Below, one piece after another: positions 32,163-41,057 of a stretch of DNA of 64,000 nucleotides. The notes under the pieces are model-generated. The model worked only from the letters and a program-made list of their open reading frames with translations, was not told the origin of the DNA and ran no database searches. This DNA comes from Saprospiraceae bacterium (GTDB lineage Bacteria; Bacteroidota; Bacteroidia; Chitinophagales; Saprospiraceae). How positions within the stretch are numbered: position 1 is the stretch's first letter; the number at the start of each line of letters is the position of its first letter. The DNA lies in assembly GCA_025055285.1 (NCBI GenBank), contig JANWXM010000003.1, forward strand, positions 32,714 through 96,713. The letters are read 5' to 3'. The translations under genes and the position numbers were made by a program.

Positions 32163-33284
32163 TCAGGCGAAACGTTTGCGGATTTCTTCGTTGTGTTCTC
32201 CGATTTCTGGTGGGTCGAGGCGTTTTTGCGCGCGTTGGTTGCCGTACAACAGGGGCAAATTGGGCAAGGGAGCAAAGCGGCCATCGGGCAATCGCACCTC
32301 GAGCAAATTTTGGCCCTGGCGCAGATGAGGGTCGTCGAACAAATCTTCAGGCCGGGCGATAGGAGCAAAGGGAATTCCTGCAGCCTCGCATTTTTCTATG
32401 ATTTGCGCTTTAGTGAATTGGGCAAAGCGCTCACGCAGAGCGGGTAAGAACCATTCGCGCTCAGCAATGCGCTGGTTGTTTGTAGACAGGCGAGGGTCAT
32501 GGAGCCAATCTGTCCAACCAAAAGATTGGCAGAGCCTTTCCCAGTGTTTTTCACTGATGACGCCCACAAACACGCGCTCTTGGTCGGCCGTTTCAAAGAT
32601 GGAATAAATGCTCCAGGCGCTGACGCGCGCCGGCATAGGAGGCACGGGTTCTTGGCTAATAGCTCCGTAGGCCATGTGTTGGCCCATGAGGAAAGCCGTG
32701 GTCTCAAAGAGCGACGCCTGTACAAACTTGCCTCGTCCAGTTTGCTGGCGCTCTAGCAGGGCAAGCAAAATACCAATGACGCCGAACATGCCGCCTGTGA
32801 TATCTACCACTGAACTACCTGCGCGCAGTGGATCTCCCGGCCGCCCTGTCATGTAGGCTAAGCCACCCATCATCTGAACGACCTCGTCCATCGCATGCCG
32901 TTTCTCATATGGACCTGGCATGAAACCCTTTAGAGAACAGTAAATTAGACGTGAATTTTGCACCGAAAGTGTCTCGTAGCCTAGTCCTAGTCGCTCCATC
33001 GTGCCAGGGCCGAAGTTCTCCACCACTACATCAGCATGGCGCGCCAAACGCAGAAAAAAGGCGCGACCATCTTCCGATTTGAGATCTATTGCCAAACTTT
33101 TTTTGTTTCGATTGAAAAATGTGAAATATCCTGTGCCAAATCCCTTCAGTCGGCGCGTAGGGTCGCCTTCAGGTGGTTCGACATGAATAACTTCTGCGCC
33201 CATATCGGCCAGCAAGAGGCTGGTCGTAGGGCCCATAACGGCATGTGTACAGTCCAGAACGAGCAGATCTTTCAGTACGTCCAT
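32163..33284 (-). CDS. CaiB/BaiF family (class III) CoA-transferase
   Basis: A 373-residue family III CoA-transferase, which moves CoA between carboxylic acids in the cytoplasm. The opening LLVLDCTHAVMGPTTSLLLADMGAEVIHVEPP is the standard family start, followed by FTFFNRNKKSLAIDLKS and VVVENFGPGTMERLGLGY. The catalytic aspartate is predicted at Asp161 (SSVVDITGG). It is 14 bases after the flavoprotein gene and 49 before the amidohydrolase. In this island it would activate an organic acid as a CoA thioester, and the HMG-CoA-lyase-like enzyme of the other arm could cleave such a thioester. The acid is not identifiable from the sequence. Confidence 0.9.
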   Translation of the reverse strand: MDVLKDLLVLDCTHAVMGPTTSLLLADMGAEVIHVEPPEGDPTRRLKGFGTGYFTFFNRNKKSLAIDLKSEDGRAFFLRLARHADVVVENFGPGTMERLGLGYETLSVQNSRLIYCSLKGFMPGPYEKRHAMDEVVQMMGGLAYMTGRPGDPLRAGSSVVDITGGMFGVIGILLALLERQQTGRGKFVQASLFETTAFLMGQHMAYGAISQEPVPPMPARVSAWSIYSIFETADQERVFVGVISEKHWERLCQSFGWTDWLHDPRLSTNNQRIAEREWFLPALRERFAQFTKAQIIEKCEAAGIPFAPIARPEDLFDDPHLRQGQNLLEVRLPDGRFAPLPNLPLLYGNQRAQKRLDPPEIGEHNEEIRKRFA

Positions 33285-33298
33285 AGCGCAGAAAAATT

Positions 33299-34759
33299 CT
33301 AGGCGTTTTTGAGGAAGGCTAAGTTTTGGCCGAGCAATCGGCCAAAACTAATGGCCGGCGTTAGGGCCATCCCACTGCAAAAGGCATTGCCACTAGTAGC
33401 ACCCAAGCCCAAGATTTCGCCAATGGCATACAATCCGGGCAAGGGTTCTCCGCTAGTATTGAGTACCTCAAAATGCGTGTTCACGCGAATGCCGCCAAAA
33501 GTCACAAGAGCGGCGGCGTTTATCTTGACGGCGTAGAAAGGCGGTTGCTTGACGGCGTTTTTTAGGTATTGCCGGCCCCATTTTTCGTCTTTGCCAATCG
33601 CAACGGCCTGATTGAAGGCAGCAATTTCCTCTTCAACGACCTGCGGAGGAAGTTGACACGCTCGAGCCAGTTCAACGAGGCTATTTGCCTGGTAAATGCC
33701 AGAGCCCTCTTGAGCACGGCGCAAAAAGCGCTCACGCGACCAGCCGATGAGCAGCGGACTCTCTGTGCCGTCTGCCGCACGCTCTTCTAAGGCTGCCTGG
33801 TCAAAAATAGCCCAAAAAAACCAACCAGGCTGTTGCATCACCCAGCGCTCGCGCCTATCGGCATTCGGCTCATCTTCAGCCATAAAACGGCGCCCATTAG
33901 CGTTCAGGTACACCTCTCTGGGAGGCCGGTACACACTGGTCAACACCATTGCCCAAGCATCGTTGAAGTCCGTAAATCCGCTCCCGGGCGACGTTTCTAA
34001 GCCGCCAAGGCTAGGCAAATGGTATTCAGCAAAGCGGAAGGCCGCGCCTTTCTGCTCGAGGATAGCTATGCCCTTGCCGTCGGCCGTAGGATAGGCTGCG
34101 CTTACGAGAGGAACGTCAGGATGCTTCTGGGCGAAGTAAGTATGCGAAGCTCCGTAGCCCCCTGTGGCAAAGACAATGTGTCGAGCCGAAAGGCGATCTT
34201 GAAAACTACCCGATGCCGACTCAATGACTACTGTGTCAAAGCGACCCGACCGAGCGGAGCTCAGCACGTCTACGACTTGTGTAGAAAATAGGGCATTCAG
34301 GCGGTTTTTTCGGACTAGGGCTTCCCATTGGCGCTTGAGCACCTCGTATACCGACAGGCCCTTCTTCGGGCCGTACACCGTGCGCGCAATCCGGTAAGGT
34401 GCATGGCCGTATATGATACGCGGACACTCCGGAGCAAACTCAAAACCATTGTCTTCCAGCCAATCTACGGTCTTCGGCGCCTCCTCGACGGCAAGTCGGA
34501 TGAGCTCGACATCACCCGTGCCACCGTTTATTTCCATGATGTCTTCAAAATGTTGTTCAGGAGTGTCTTCTATGCCGGCTTGCCGCTGTCGGCGACACCC
34601 GGCAGCGCTCAAATGACCTCCCGACCAGTGTAGTGCACCACCTGAGCGCTCCGAACGCTCGACGACTAACACCTCGAGGCCGTTTCCAGCGGCCTCAATT
34701 GCGCAACTCATTCCTGCTGCGCCAGCGCCCACGACGATCACATCCCATTCCTTTTTCAT
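33299..34759 (-). CDS. FAD-dependent oxidoreductase, fumarate reductase/KSTD-like
   Basis: A 486-residue flavoprotein of the fumarate reductase/tricarballylate dehydrogenase/3-ketosteroid-dehydrogenase superfamily. The N-terminal dinucleotide fold is VIVVGAGAAGMSCAIEAAG with ERSERSGGAL, the mid-protein motif is HIVFATGGYG, and the C-terminal FAD motif includes FGGIRVNTHFEVL and LYAIGEILGLGATSGNAFCSGMALTPAISFGR. Family members reduce or introduce C=C bonds next to carbonyl or carboxyl groups. No signal peptide or haem-binding domain is present, so it is a soluble cytoplasmic enzyme. It sits between the CoA-transferase and the degenerate alpha/beta hydrolase. Reduction of a side-chain or ring double bond of the island's substrate is plausible but inferred. 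Confidence 0.88.
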   Translation of the reverse strand: MKKEWDVIVVGAGAAGMSCAIEAAGNGLEVLVVERSERSGGALHWSGGHLSAAGCRRQRQAGIEDTPEQHFEDIMEINGGTGDVELIRLAVEEAPKTVDWLEDNGFEFAPECPRIIYGHAPYRIARTVYGPKKGLSVYEVLKRQWEALVRKNRLNALFSTQVVDVLSSARSGRFDTVVIESASGSFQDRLSARHIVFATGGYGASHTYFAQKHPDVPLVSAAYPTADGKGIAILEQKGAAFRFAEYHLPSLGGLETSPGSGFTDFNDAWAMVLTSVYRPPREVYLNANGRRFMAEDEPNADRRERWVMQQPGWFFWAIFDQAALEERAADGTESPLLIGWSRERFLRRAQEGSGIYQANSLVELARACQLPPQVVEEEIAAFNQAVAIGKDEKWGRQYLKNAVKQPPFYAVKINAAALVTFGGIRVNTHFEVLNTSGEPLPGLYAIGEILGLGATSGNAFCSGMALTPAISFGRLLGQNLAFLKNA

Positions 34760-34774
34760 GGAGAAACACCTCCT

Positions 34775-35593
34775 TTACGATGCGCATAGTGCTTGCTTAA
34801 TCGTCCGATAGCGCTCGTCTATGCCGCCTGCACACCGTACAAAGCGCACGTTGGGCGGCATAGGAAACGAAGCTAGCCGTTCAGCATAGGGCAAGACAAC
34901 ACTATGTTGCCAAAGGACAAACACTGCCGGCACGCGCAAGGCTTGAACATGCTCGGCCCGCTCATGCTCGAAAGCCGCTCGATAGGCGACGTGGTATTGC
35001 TCTCCAGCTAGAAGAGTATCGCGCACCATGGCCTGTACCCGCTCTATCGAAACACCCTCTGGTAGGAGGGAATTATTCGGAACGCGCGTCCATGGAAAAC
35101 CAATGCACGTCTTGTAACACATCTCCCATATCCGAAGCAAGTGGCCCCCATCAGGCTGAGGTTTCACGTCAGGAAAATATGCTGCGAGAAGGTCATCTCG
35201 CTCTGCAGCTTCAAAATGGCAGGCGTTTTCGCCCACTAAACGCTCGACCCTTTCTGGAAAAGCTAATGCAAAAGCAATGACCAATTGGCACCCCGTTGCC
35301 GTGCCGTAGAGATATACGCGGTCGAGCCGCTTCTTTCTCATGAAGTGAAGTAAAAAAGGCACGTAGTCAGCCATCCGACGCGGCTGTGGCTTCAGCGGCT
35401 CTGAGAGGCCGTAACCAGGTATGTCGAGCGCATAAACTTCGAAGGTGTCGGCCAGATAGTATCCTAGCGGCTCCACAAAAGCAGAGGACAGCGGCGAAGG
35501 ATGGAGCAACAGCACTGGTGGGCGGTCATTGGCCCCTCCCCAGTGGCGATAAAAGACTTCGCCCGTGCTCAACTGAATAAATCGCTTTTTCAT
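34775..35593 (-). CDS. Alpha/beta-hydrolase-fold protein lacking the nucleophile
   Basis: A 272-residue alpha/beta-hydrolase fold protein starting at the ATG at 35593 (a TTG start upstream adds only eight residues). The fold is clear: VLLLHPSPLSS after strand 3, YALDIPGYGLSEP, the elbow YLYGTATGCQLVIAFALAFPERV, and a terminal strand FVLWQHSVVLPYAERL. The elbow reads G-T-A-T-G, so the nucleophile position is Ala99 instead of Ser/Cys/Asp, and the usual His near the C-terminus (GGH) is replaced in CAGGIDERY. Related proteins with a GxHTG elbow are common and poorly studied. It is therefore unlikely to be a classical esterase; a binding role or a cofactor-free lyase-type reaction is possible. No signal peptide is present. 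Confidence 0.82.
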   Translation of the reverse strand: MKKRFIQLSTGEVFYRHWGGANDRPPVLLLHPSPLSSAFVEPLGYYLADTFEVYALDIPGYGLSEPLKPQPRRMADYVPFLLHFMRKKRLDRVYLYGTATGCQLVIAFALAFPERVERLVGENACHFEAAERDDLLAAYFPDVKPQPDGGHLLRIWEMCYKTCIGFPWTRVPNNSLLPEGVSIERVQAMVRDTLLAGEQYHVAYRAAFEHERAEHVQALRVPAVFVLWQHSVVLPYAERLASFPMPPNVRFVRCAGGIDERYRTIKQALCAS

Positions 35594-35650
35594 GGCCAAA
35601 TTACTGCTTTTGTCCAACCTTCGTCGGTGCAGGCGGAGCCAAATAAAATA

Positions 35651-36646
35651 TTAAACTTTTAAAACTACTTTTCCAAAATTTGTTCCCGTATACAATTTCA
35701 TTAAAGCAGGATAGAAATGTTCGATGCCTTCGACAAAATCTGTTCGGGTGTGCAGTTGGCCGCTGTTTAGCCATTGGGCCAATTGGCGCACTGCCTCTGG
35801 ATACTGCTCTTGAAAATCGAAGACAATAATGCCTGTAAGGGTAGCGCGAGCAGTAACGATTTTCATGTAGTTGCTCGGGCCGCGCATGCGAGGTTCGTTG
35901 TACTGCGAAATGGCGCCGCAGATCACAACGCGAGCACCGCGCGCTAAATGAGCCAGCCCAACGTCGAGGATGTCGCCGCCGACGTTGTCATAGAGAATGT
36001 CAATTCCCTCGGGGCATAGCTCTTTCAAGCGGCGGTCGACGTCTTCAGTTTTATATTGAATAGCGCCGTCAAAGCCGCATTCCTCGACGAGAAAGCGGCA
36101 TTTTTCATCGGAACCAGCAGAACCTACGACGCGACAGCCTTTGATTTTGGCGATCTGACCTGCCGTAGCTCCCACAATGCCGGCAGCACCCGTGACAAAG
36201 ACCGTTTCTCCAGCCTTGGGCTTTCCGCGCTCCAGCAGCCCAAAGTATGCCGTCATGCCTGGCATGCCCAACACACCCAAATGCCACTCAAGTGGGCCAA
36301 GCGATAAGTCGAGGCGGGTTAACTGCTCCGCTGGTACAATAGCATAAGTTTGGACGCCAAGCAAACCACTGACATAATCGCCTTCAGCCACTGCGGGATG
36401 CTGCGAATAAACGACGCGCCCTGCAGCAAAAGCCCGCATAACTTCGCCTAGCATCACTCCGCGGATATAGGTAGTTCCCTCGTTCATCCAGCCGCGCATG
36501 GCCGGATCTATAGAAATCATTTCGACCTTTACTAACACCTCCTCTGGGCCAGGTGAGGGCACAGGAACGTGCTCCAGCCGAAAGTTATCGGCTGTAGGCA
36601 TGCCCATAGGTCGCGAAGCTAGCACAATGCGTTTATTCTCCGTCAT
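35651..36646 (-). CDS. NADP-dependent MDR oxidoreductase (zinc-independent, PTGR/CurA-like)
   Basis: A 331-residue medium-chain reductase/dehydrogenase of the zinc-free branch that includes prostaglandin reductases and CurA, which reduce alpha,beta-unsaturated carbonyls. Visible features are the N-terminal RIVLASRPMGMPTADNF, ISIDPAMRGWMNE, and the Rossmann motif VFVTGAAGIVGATAGQIAKIKG with GSAGSDEKC, then IDILYDNVGGDILD. No zinc ligands are present. The ATG at 36646 lies inside the last codons of hydantoinase B (14-base overlap), so the two are translationally coupled. A double-bond reduction step on a conjugated carbonyl intermediate is the likely role. Confidence 0.9.
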   Translation of the reverse strand: MTENKRIVLASRPMGMPTADNFRLEHVPVPSPGPEEVLVKVEMISIDPAMRGWMNEGTTYIRGVMLGEVMRAFAAGRVVYSQHPAVAEGDYVSGLLGVQTYAIVPAEQLTRLDLSLGPLEWHLGVLGMPGMTAYFGLLERGKPKAGETVFVTGAAGIVGATAGQIAKIKGCRVVGSAGSDEKCRFLVEECGFDGAIQYKTEDVDRRLKELCPEGIDILYDNVGGDILDVGLAHLARGARVVICGAISQYNEPRMRGPSNYMKIVTARATLTGIIVFDFQEQYPEAVRQLAQWLNSGQLHTRTDFVEGIEHFYPALMKLYTGTNFGKVVLKV

Positions 36647-38327
36647 ATGCACGAGAACTGGAGGAAAGGTCAGCGTCGACTTTGACTTTTGAACGTCTTC
36701 GGCGGCTAGGAGGGCCGTAGCCCCCTCCGCCAGGCAATTCCATGACCAGCGTTTCGCCCGGCCTTAAGATGTCGTGCCCTTTAGGCGGAGTAAAGCGCCG
36801 TTTTCCCTGAGCAGTCAGAACGAATAGGCGCCCACGTCGCCCCGGCTCTCCGCCAAAAAGGCCATACGCTTGATGCTGAATTTTTTCAGTGACATTGCTG
36901 ATGTGTATTGGATTTTTACCGATGTTTCGGTAGGCAAAGCGTTGGCCCGCTCCTCCGGGATATTGACCTGCGCCTCCGCTGCGCGGAAGGAGTCTTTTTT
37001 CTAGGACTAAGACAGGAGCGTCGTTTTCAAACACTTCCACTGGGACGTTGGCGACGTTGGTAGGATAGCACAGCGTGGGAGCGCCGGGCAGACCTTTGCG
37101 CCCGCCGTAGCCACCGGCCAGGAAGAGGTATTCAACAAATTCGCGACCGTCGTCGTGATGTCCGCTTAAGACCATGACCCATACGGCCGCTCCGCAGTCT
37201 GCCTGGACGCGGTCAGGCACGGCTTGGCTCAGGGCCAACATCACGGGGGCGTAAAGCAAGTTGCCCGTGACGTTGCGCGCGCCCAACGGAGCGGGCTTTT
37301 TCGCGTTGAGGAGGCTTCCTTCTGGCGCCCACACGTGAATAGGGCGAAAGCTGCCTTCGTTGTTGGGCACCTCAGGGCTAAAGACGCATTTGATGGGGTA
37401 GGCCGTATAAGCAAAGACATAATTCAGTGCTGCGTTAATCGCCAGCGGATGCGCAGGAGAAGAGCCTGTGTAGTCTACCCAGATTTCATCATCGCGTATG
37501 GTTAGGGTGCACTTGAGCAAAACAGGCTGATGTAAGCCATCGCCATCGGCTTCATATTCGGCGCAATAAGTGCCATCAGGTGCCTGGCGTATGGCATCGC
37601 GCATAGCCTTTTCGGAGGCAGCAATGATGTGGGCGCCGAGTGTGTCGATTTCTCGAAGATCATACTCTTCCATCAGGCGTTGAAGGGAGCGCATTCCCTG
37701 CTCATTAGCAGCCACCTGCGCCATGATGTCCCCAATTGTCTGCTGAGGCGTGCGCACATTGGTCTCTATTAGGCGAAAGAGGGTCTCGTTGCGCCGCCCT
37801 GCATCAAACAATTTCATAGGAGGTATGTAAAGGCCTTCCTCGTAAAAATCGCGGGCGTTAGCTCCCCATAGCGTGCCGCCAATGTCGGGGCTATGGGCAA
37901 TGCAGCCGATGAAGCCAACAAGTCGAGGACGCCCCTTATCCGTTTGTCCGTAGAAGATGGGCGAGACAATGCCAATATCGGGTTTATGACCAGCACACAG
38001 CCAGGGGTCGTTGGTAATAACTACATCACCAGGCTGCCATTGGTCGAGAGGAAAATATTCCTGCAAGAGCGCTTTGACCAAAAACGGCAACACGCCTAAA
38101 AAGGACGGTACACTAACGGAACTCTGCGCCAGCGATTGGCCTTGGGTATCCATGAGCACTACGGCAAAATCAGCACTTTCGCGCGTAACGGAAGAAAAAG
38201 CAGTGCGCTGAAGCGTAGTACCGGCTTCATCCACGAGAGAGATAAGTCGCGCCCATAAGATGGACAGCTCTATGGCATCAAAGGTGCGCGAGGCGTGTGT
38301 CGCGGCAATAGGTGGTGTAACGGTCAT
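36633..38327 (-). CDS. Hydantoinase B / oxoprolinase beta-type subunit
   Basis: A 564-residue protein of the HyuB/oxoprolinase family (usual length about 520-600). The start has the family pattern DAIELSILWARLISLVDEAG, followed by RESADFAVVLMDTQG and VVITNDPWLCAGHKPDIGIVSPIF. The C-terminal part has GGYGGRKG, a Gly-rich SGGAGQYPGGAGQR and a final DILRPGETLVMELPGGGGYGPP. With hydantoinase A it forms ATP-dependent enzymes that open five-membered lactam or imide rings (5-oxoprolinase, N-methylhydantoinase) or carboxylate ketones (acetone/acetophenone carboxylase). A small VOC lipoprotein gene separates it from the A subunit gene, which is unusual. Overlap with the reductase gene downstream supports a single transcript. 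Confidence 0.93.
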   Translation of the reverse strand: MTVTPPIAATHASRTFDAIELSILWARLISLVDEAGTTLQRTAFSSVTRESADFAVVLMDTQGQSLAQSSVSVPSFLGVLPFLVKALLQEYFPLDQWQPGDVVITNDPWLCAGHKPDIGIVSPIFYGQTDKGRPRLVGFIGCIAHSPDIGGTLWGANARDFYEEGLYIPPMKLFDAGRRNETLFRLIETNVRTPQQTIGDIMAQVAANEQGMRSLQRLMEEYDLREIDTLGAHIIAASEKAMRDAIRQAPDGTYCAEYEADGDGLHQPVLLKCTLTIRDDEIWVDYTGSSPAHPLAINAALNYVFAYTAYPIKCVFSPEVPNNEGSFRPIHVWAPEGSLLNAKKPAPLGARNVTGNLLYAPVMLALSQAVPDRVQADCGAAVWVMVLSGHHDDGREFVEYLFLAGGYGGRKGLPGAPTLCYPTNVANVPVEVFENDAPVLVLEKRLLPRSGGAGQYPGGAGQRFAYRNIGKNPIHISNVTEKIQHQAYGLFGGEPGRRGRLFVLTAQGKRRFTPPKGHDILRPGETLVMELPGGGGYGPPSRRRRSKVKVDADLSSSSRAYDGE

Positions 38328-38368
38328 AACGTGGCATTTTCACAGTCTAGAGAGCAGGTAATAAGCCT

Positions 38369-38950
38369 TTACGGGAGTAGTTGGTACAAAACAATGAGGT
38401 GACCATCGTAATCTACGAAAGCCTGTTCGATAAAGGCGAATTTTCCGTCGGCCGAACGGGCAATTTTAGGTTCAGTAGTTTCTAAGCCCAGCGCTTTGAT
38501 TTTCTGAATGGTATTGGCTAAGTCGGGCACGCGGATGACTGCAGCGCTCATCAGCGGCTGGCTGGGTTTGGGCAAGGGAATTCCCGTCACCTCTGTCAGG
38601 GCGAGCGTGCGCTCTTGAGTCTTAGTGTCTAACGAGACAAAACGAATTTTCCCTTCCTTTGGAATTCGAAAGACTGGATAAGAGTAAGAGTCGGGCGAGG
38701 ATTCTGAGACGGGAGCATTCAGCGTGAACCCTAAGATGTCGCGGTAAATCCCGAGAGAGCGCTCTAAGTTCGACACGAGAAGAGTGACGCGCTTGAACAG
38801 CAGCCCGCTAGCATCGGAAGTAGGCGCACTAGAAGGACGTTGCGCGGTTTGACAGGCCCACCCTTGCAAGAGGAGGGTAAGCGCTATGACCATCGCGAAA
38901 GACCGCGGGCTCATGCCGCACCGTTTATGAAAAAGCAAGGGACGATTCAT
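38369..38950 (-). CDS. Lipoprotein with a VOC (glyoxalase-like) domain
   Basis: A 193-residue protein. The N-terminus is a lipoprotein signal peptide (hydrophobic VIALTLLLQGWAC with lipobox GWAC); the start could also be the internal Met at 38914. Residues from about 50 onward form one vicinal-oxygen-chelate domain: FKRVTLLVSNLERSLGIYRDILGFTL, VFRIPKEGKIRFVSL, AVIRVPDLANTIQKIKALGLET and a terminal FVDYDGHLIVLYQ. VOC proteins include isomerases, dioxygenases and binding proteins. Export of a VOC domain as a lipoprotein is uncommon. Its gene separates hydantoinase A (10 bases upstream) from B (41 bases downstream). A periplasmic binding role parallel to the VOC protein of the plus arm is inferred. 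Confidence 0.8.
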   Translation of the reverse strand: MNRPLLFHKRCGMSPRSFAMVIALTLLLQGWACQTAQRPSSAPTSDASGLLFKRVTLLVSNLERSLGIYRDILGFTLNAPVSESSPDSYSYPVFRIPKEGKIRFVSLDTKTQERTLALTEVTGIPLPKPSQPLMSAAVIRVPDLANTIQKIKALGLETTEPKIARSADGKFAFIEQAFVDYDGHLIVLYQLLP

Positions 38951-38960
38951 AATTATGTTA

Positions 38961-41042
38961 TTAGCACATTTCGATAATGAGGTTGTCGAAACAATCGCGC
39001 CAAACGGTAGCCTTATGTCCTACGACCGTTGTGCTTTCTCTCTCTTCCAAGATACACGGCCCTTGGAAGCGCTGAGCTTCGGGCAAGGCATACCGGTCGA
39101 ACACGGGCACTTCTTCCCAACCGTTTCCTAAGAAGACGAGGCGCTGACCCTTATGAGGTGTTGGGCTCAAAGACTTTTCGACGCGCTGATGGAGGGCAAA
39201 CTGAGGCGACGGGCCGCTAACTACTACGCGCCAGGTTACAGACTCAATAGGCATGTGGGGCAGCACATGGCCGTAGCGCAATGCATATTCCTCCTCAAAA
39301 TTGCGAGCAATCTCTGACACGGACGCCGGCGAAAGTGTTCCCGCTGGTAAACGCACCGTAATTTCATGCCCTTGTCCAGCGTAGCGCATTTCTGCTATGC
39401 GGCGCACGTGAATTTCTTGCGGCTCAACCCCGGCCTCTTGAAGGAACTGGCGCCTACTTTTCTCTAGCTCGTTTAGGCGGGCATTGAGACGAGGCCAATC
39501 CAGGTGCTCGAGTGGCGAGATGTAACTGAAGGTAGCCTCACTGGCAAGCGGGCTTACCAGGAAGCCCAGCGCGCTCAGGACTCCAGCAGCTCTCGGAACG
39601 ATGAGCCGCGACAAACCCAACAAGCGCGCCACAGCAAAAGCGTGTACTGGCCCAGCGCCGCCAAAGGCCAACATGGTAAAGGATCGAGGGTCGAAGCCTT
39701 TCTCCAAAATATGGACACGAGCAGCATTCGCCATATTCTCATTGACGACGCGGTGAATGCCCCAGGCCGCCTCCTCTAGTCGAATGCCTAACGGGCGAGC
39801 GATGTGCTTTTCGATAGCCTCCTCAGCTAAGTCGCGCCGCAACGTCATGGCGCCGCCCAAGAAATAGTGTTCATTGAGCAGGCCAAGGACTAAGTCTGCA
39901 TCGGTAACCGTGGGAAACTGACCTCCGCGGCCATAGCAAGCTGGACCCGGCTGCGAAGCGGCGCTGTCGGGCCCCACGGTGAGCAAGCCTAGAGAATCTA
40001 GCCGGGCTATGCTTCCGCCCCCTGCGCCAATTTCAATCATGTCAATTACCGGAATGCGCACGGGTAAGCCGCTACCTTTCTTAAAGCGTCGTTCGCGCGC
40101 CGCTTCAAAGTGGTGTGTGATCTCGGGCTGACCGTGCCTAATCACAGAGGCTTTGGCAGTGGTGCCGCCCATGTCAAAAGTTAACAAGTGGGAGACCTCC
40201 ATCCCCCCCTCATTCAATTGTCTTTGAAAGAACACGCCTGCCATTATGCCACCAGCAGGGCCACTCTCTAACAGCTGCACCGGAAAGCGACGGGCCTCCT
40301 CTAACGTAGTGAGGCGGCCTGCGGAATTCATGATGAGGATCTCGCCGCCAAAGCCTCGCCTTTCGAGCGCTTCCTTGAGTCGATGGGCGTATGTATGTGC
40401 AATAGGCTGCACGTAGGCATTCATCACGGTAGCCGACGTGCGCTCGTATTCTCGAATTTCAGGTAATACTTCCGAACTGAGCGAGACGGTGAGATGAGGA
40501 TACTTTTGGCGCAGGAATTCACCCACTGCACGCTCATGCTCGGCATTAGCAAAGGAATGCAGAAACGAAACCGCTACGCTTTGCACGCCGCGGCGCATCA
40601 GGCGGTCGGCAACCTCGGCTACTTGAGCCAAGTCCAAAGGCTCCAGCACCCGCCCGTCTTTGTCTATACGTTGGCGAATGCCAATGCGCAAAGAGCGCGG
40701 CACTAAGGGCTTGGGCATGGTCAAAAATAAATCGTAAATGTCGTAGCGCATCTCGCGGCCAATCTCTAGGACGTCTTCAAAACCCTTCGTAGTTAGAAGG
40801 GCTGTACGAGCGCCTTTGCGCTCAATGACCGCATTGGTGACCAACGTGGTGCCATGTACGATGACCTCTACTTCCGACAGCGGCACGCCGCTGTTTTGCT
40901 CCATTTGCTCCACGCCGTGAAGAATTCCCTCCAACGGATCCGGATAAGTAGTTAGCGTCTTTCCAAGGGTTATGTCACCACTCCTCTCATCCAATAAGAC
41001 CAGGTCGGTAAAGGTGCCTCCAATGTCAATTCCTAATTTCAT
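38961..41042 (-). CDS. Hydantoinase A / oxoprolinase alpha-type subunit
   Basis: A 693-residue ASKHA-fold ATPase subunit of the hydantoinase/oxoprolinase family (usual length about 680-720). Phosphate-binding motifs are clear: MKLGIDIGGTFTDLVLL at the N-terminus and LLTFDMGGTTAKASVI near residue 290, with EIGAGGGSIARLD and FGGAGPVHAFAVARLLG. It would use ATP to activate a cyclic amide or imide carbonyl (or phosphorylate an enol) together with the B subunit encoded at 36633-38327. It is 15 bases after the SDR gene. The family assignment is secure, but ring specificity is not. Confidence 0.94.
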   Translation of the reverse strand: MKLGIDIGGTFTDLVLLDERSGDITLGKTLTTYPDPLEGILHGVEQMEQNSGVPLSEVEVIVHGTTLVTNAVIERKGARTALLTTKGFEDVLEIGREMRYDIYDLFLTMPKPLVPRSLRIGIRQRIDKDGRVLEPLDLAQVAEVADRLMRRGVQSVAVSFLHSFANAEHERAVGEFLRQKYPHLTVSLSSEVLPEIREYERTSATVMNAYVQPIAHTYAHRLKEALERRGFGGEILIMNSAGRLTTLEEARRFPVQLLESGPAGGIMAGVFFQRQLNEGGMEVSHLLTFDMGGTTAKASVIRHGQPEITHHFEAARERRFKKGSGLPVRIPVIDMIEIGAGGGSIARLDSLGLLTVGPDSAASQPGPACYGRGGQFPTVTDADLVLGLLNEHYFLGGAMTLRRDLAEEAIEKHIARPLGIRLEEAAWGIHRVVNENMANAARVHILEKGFDPRSFTMLAFGGAGPVHAFAVARLLGLSRLIVPRAAGVLSALGFLVSPLASEATFSYISPLEHLDWPRLNARLNELEKSRRQFLQEAGVEPQEIHVRRIAEMRYAGQGHEITVRLPAGTLSPASVSEIARNFEEEYALRYGHVLPHMPIESVTWRVVVSGPSPQFALHQRVEKSLSPTPHKGQRLVFLGNGWEEVPVFDRYALPEAQRFQGPCILEERESTTVVGHKATVWRDCFDNLIIEMC

Positions 41043-41057
41043 CGGAAAGTCGCCATT

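Noticed and set aside
32114-32368. 85-codon N-terminal extension of the amidohydrolase frame
   Set aside because: It overlaps the CoA-transferase gene on the same strand, is Cys/Pro-rich and precedes the natural start of the fold.
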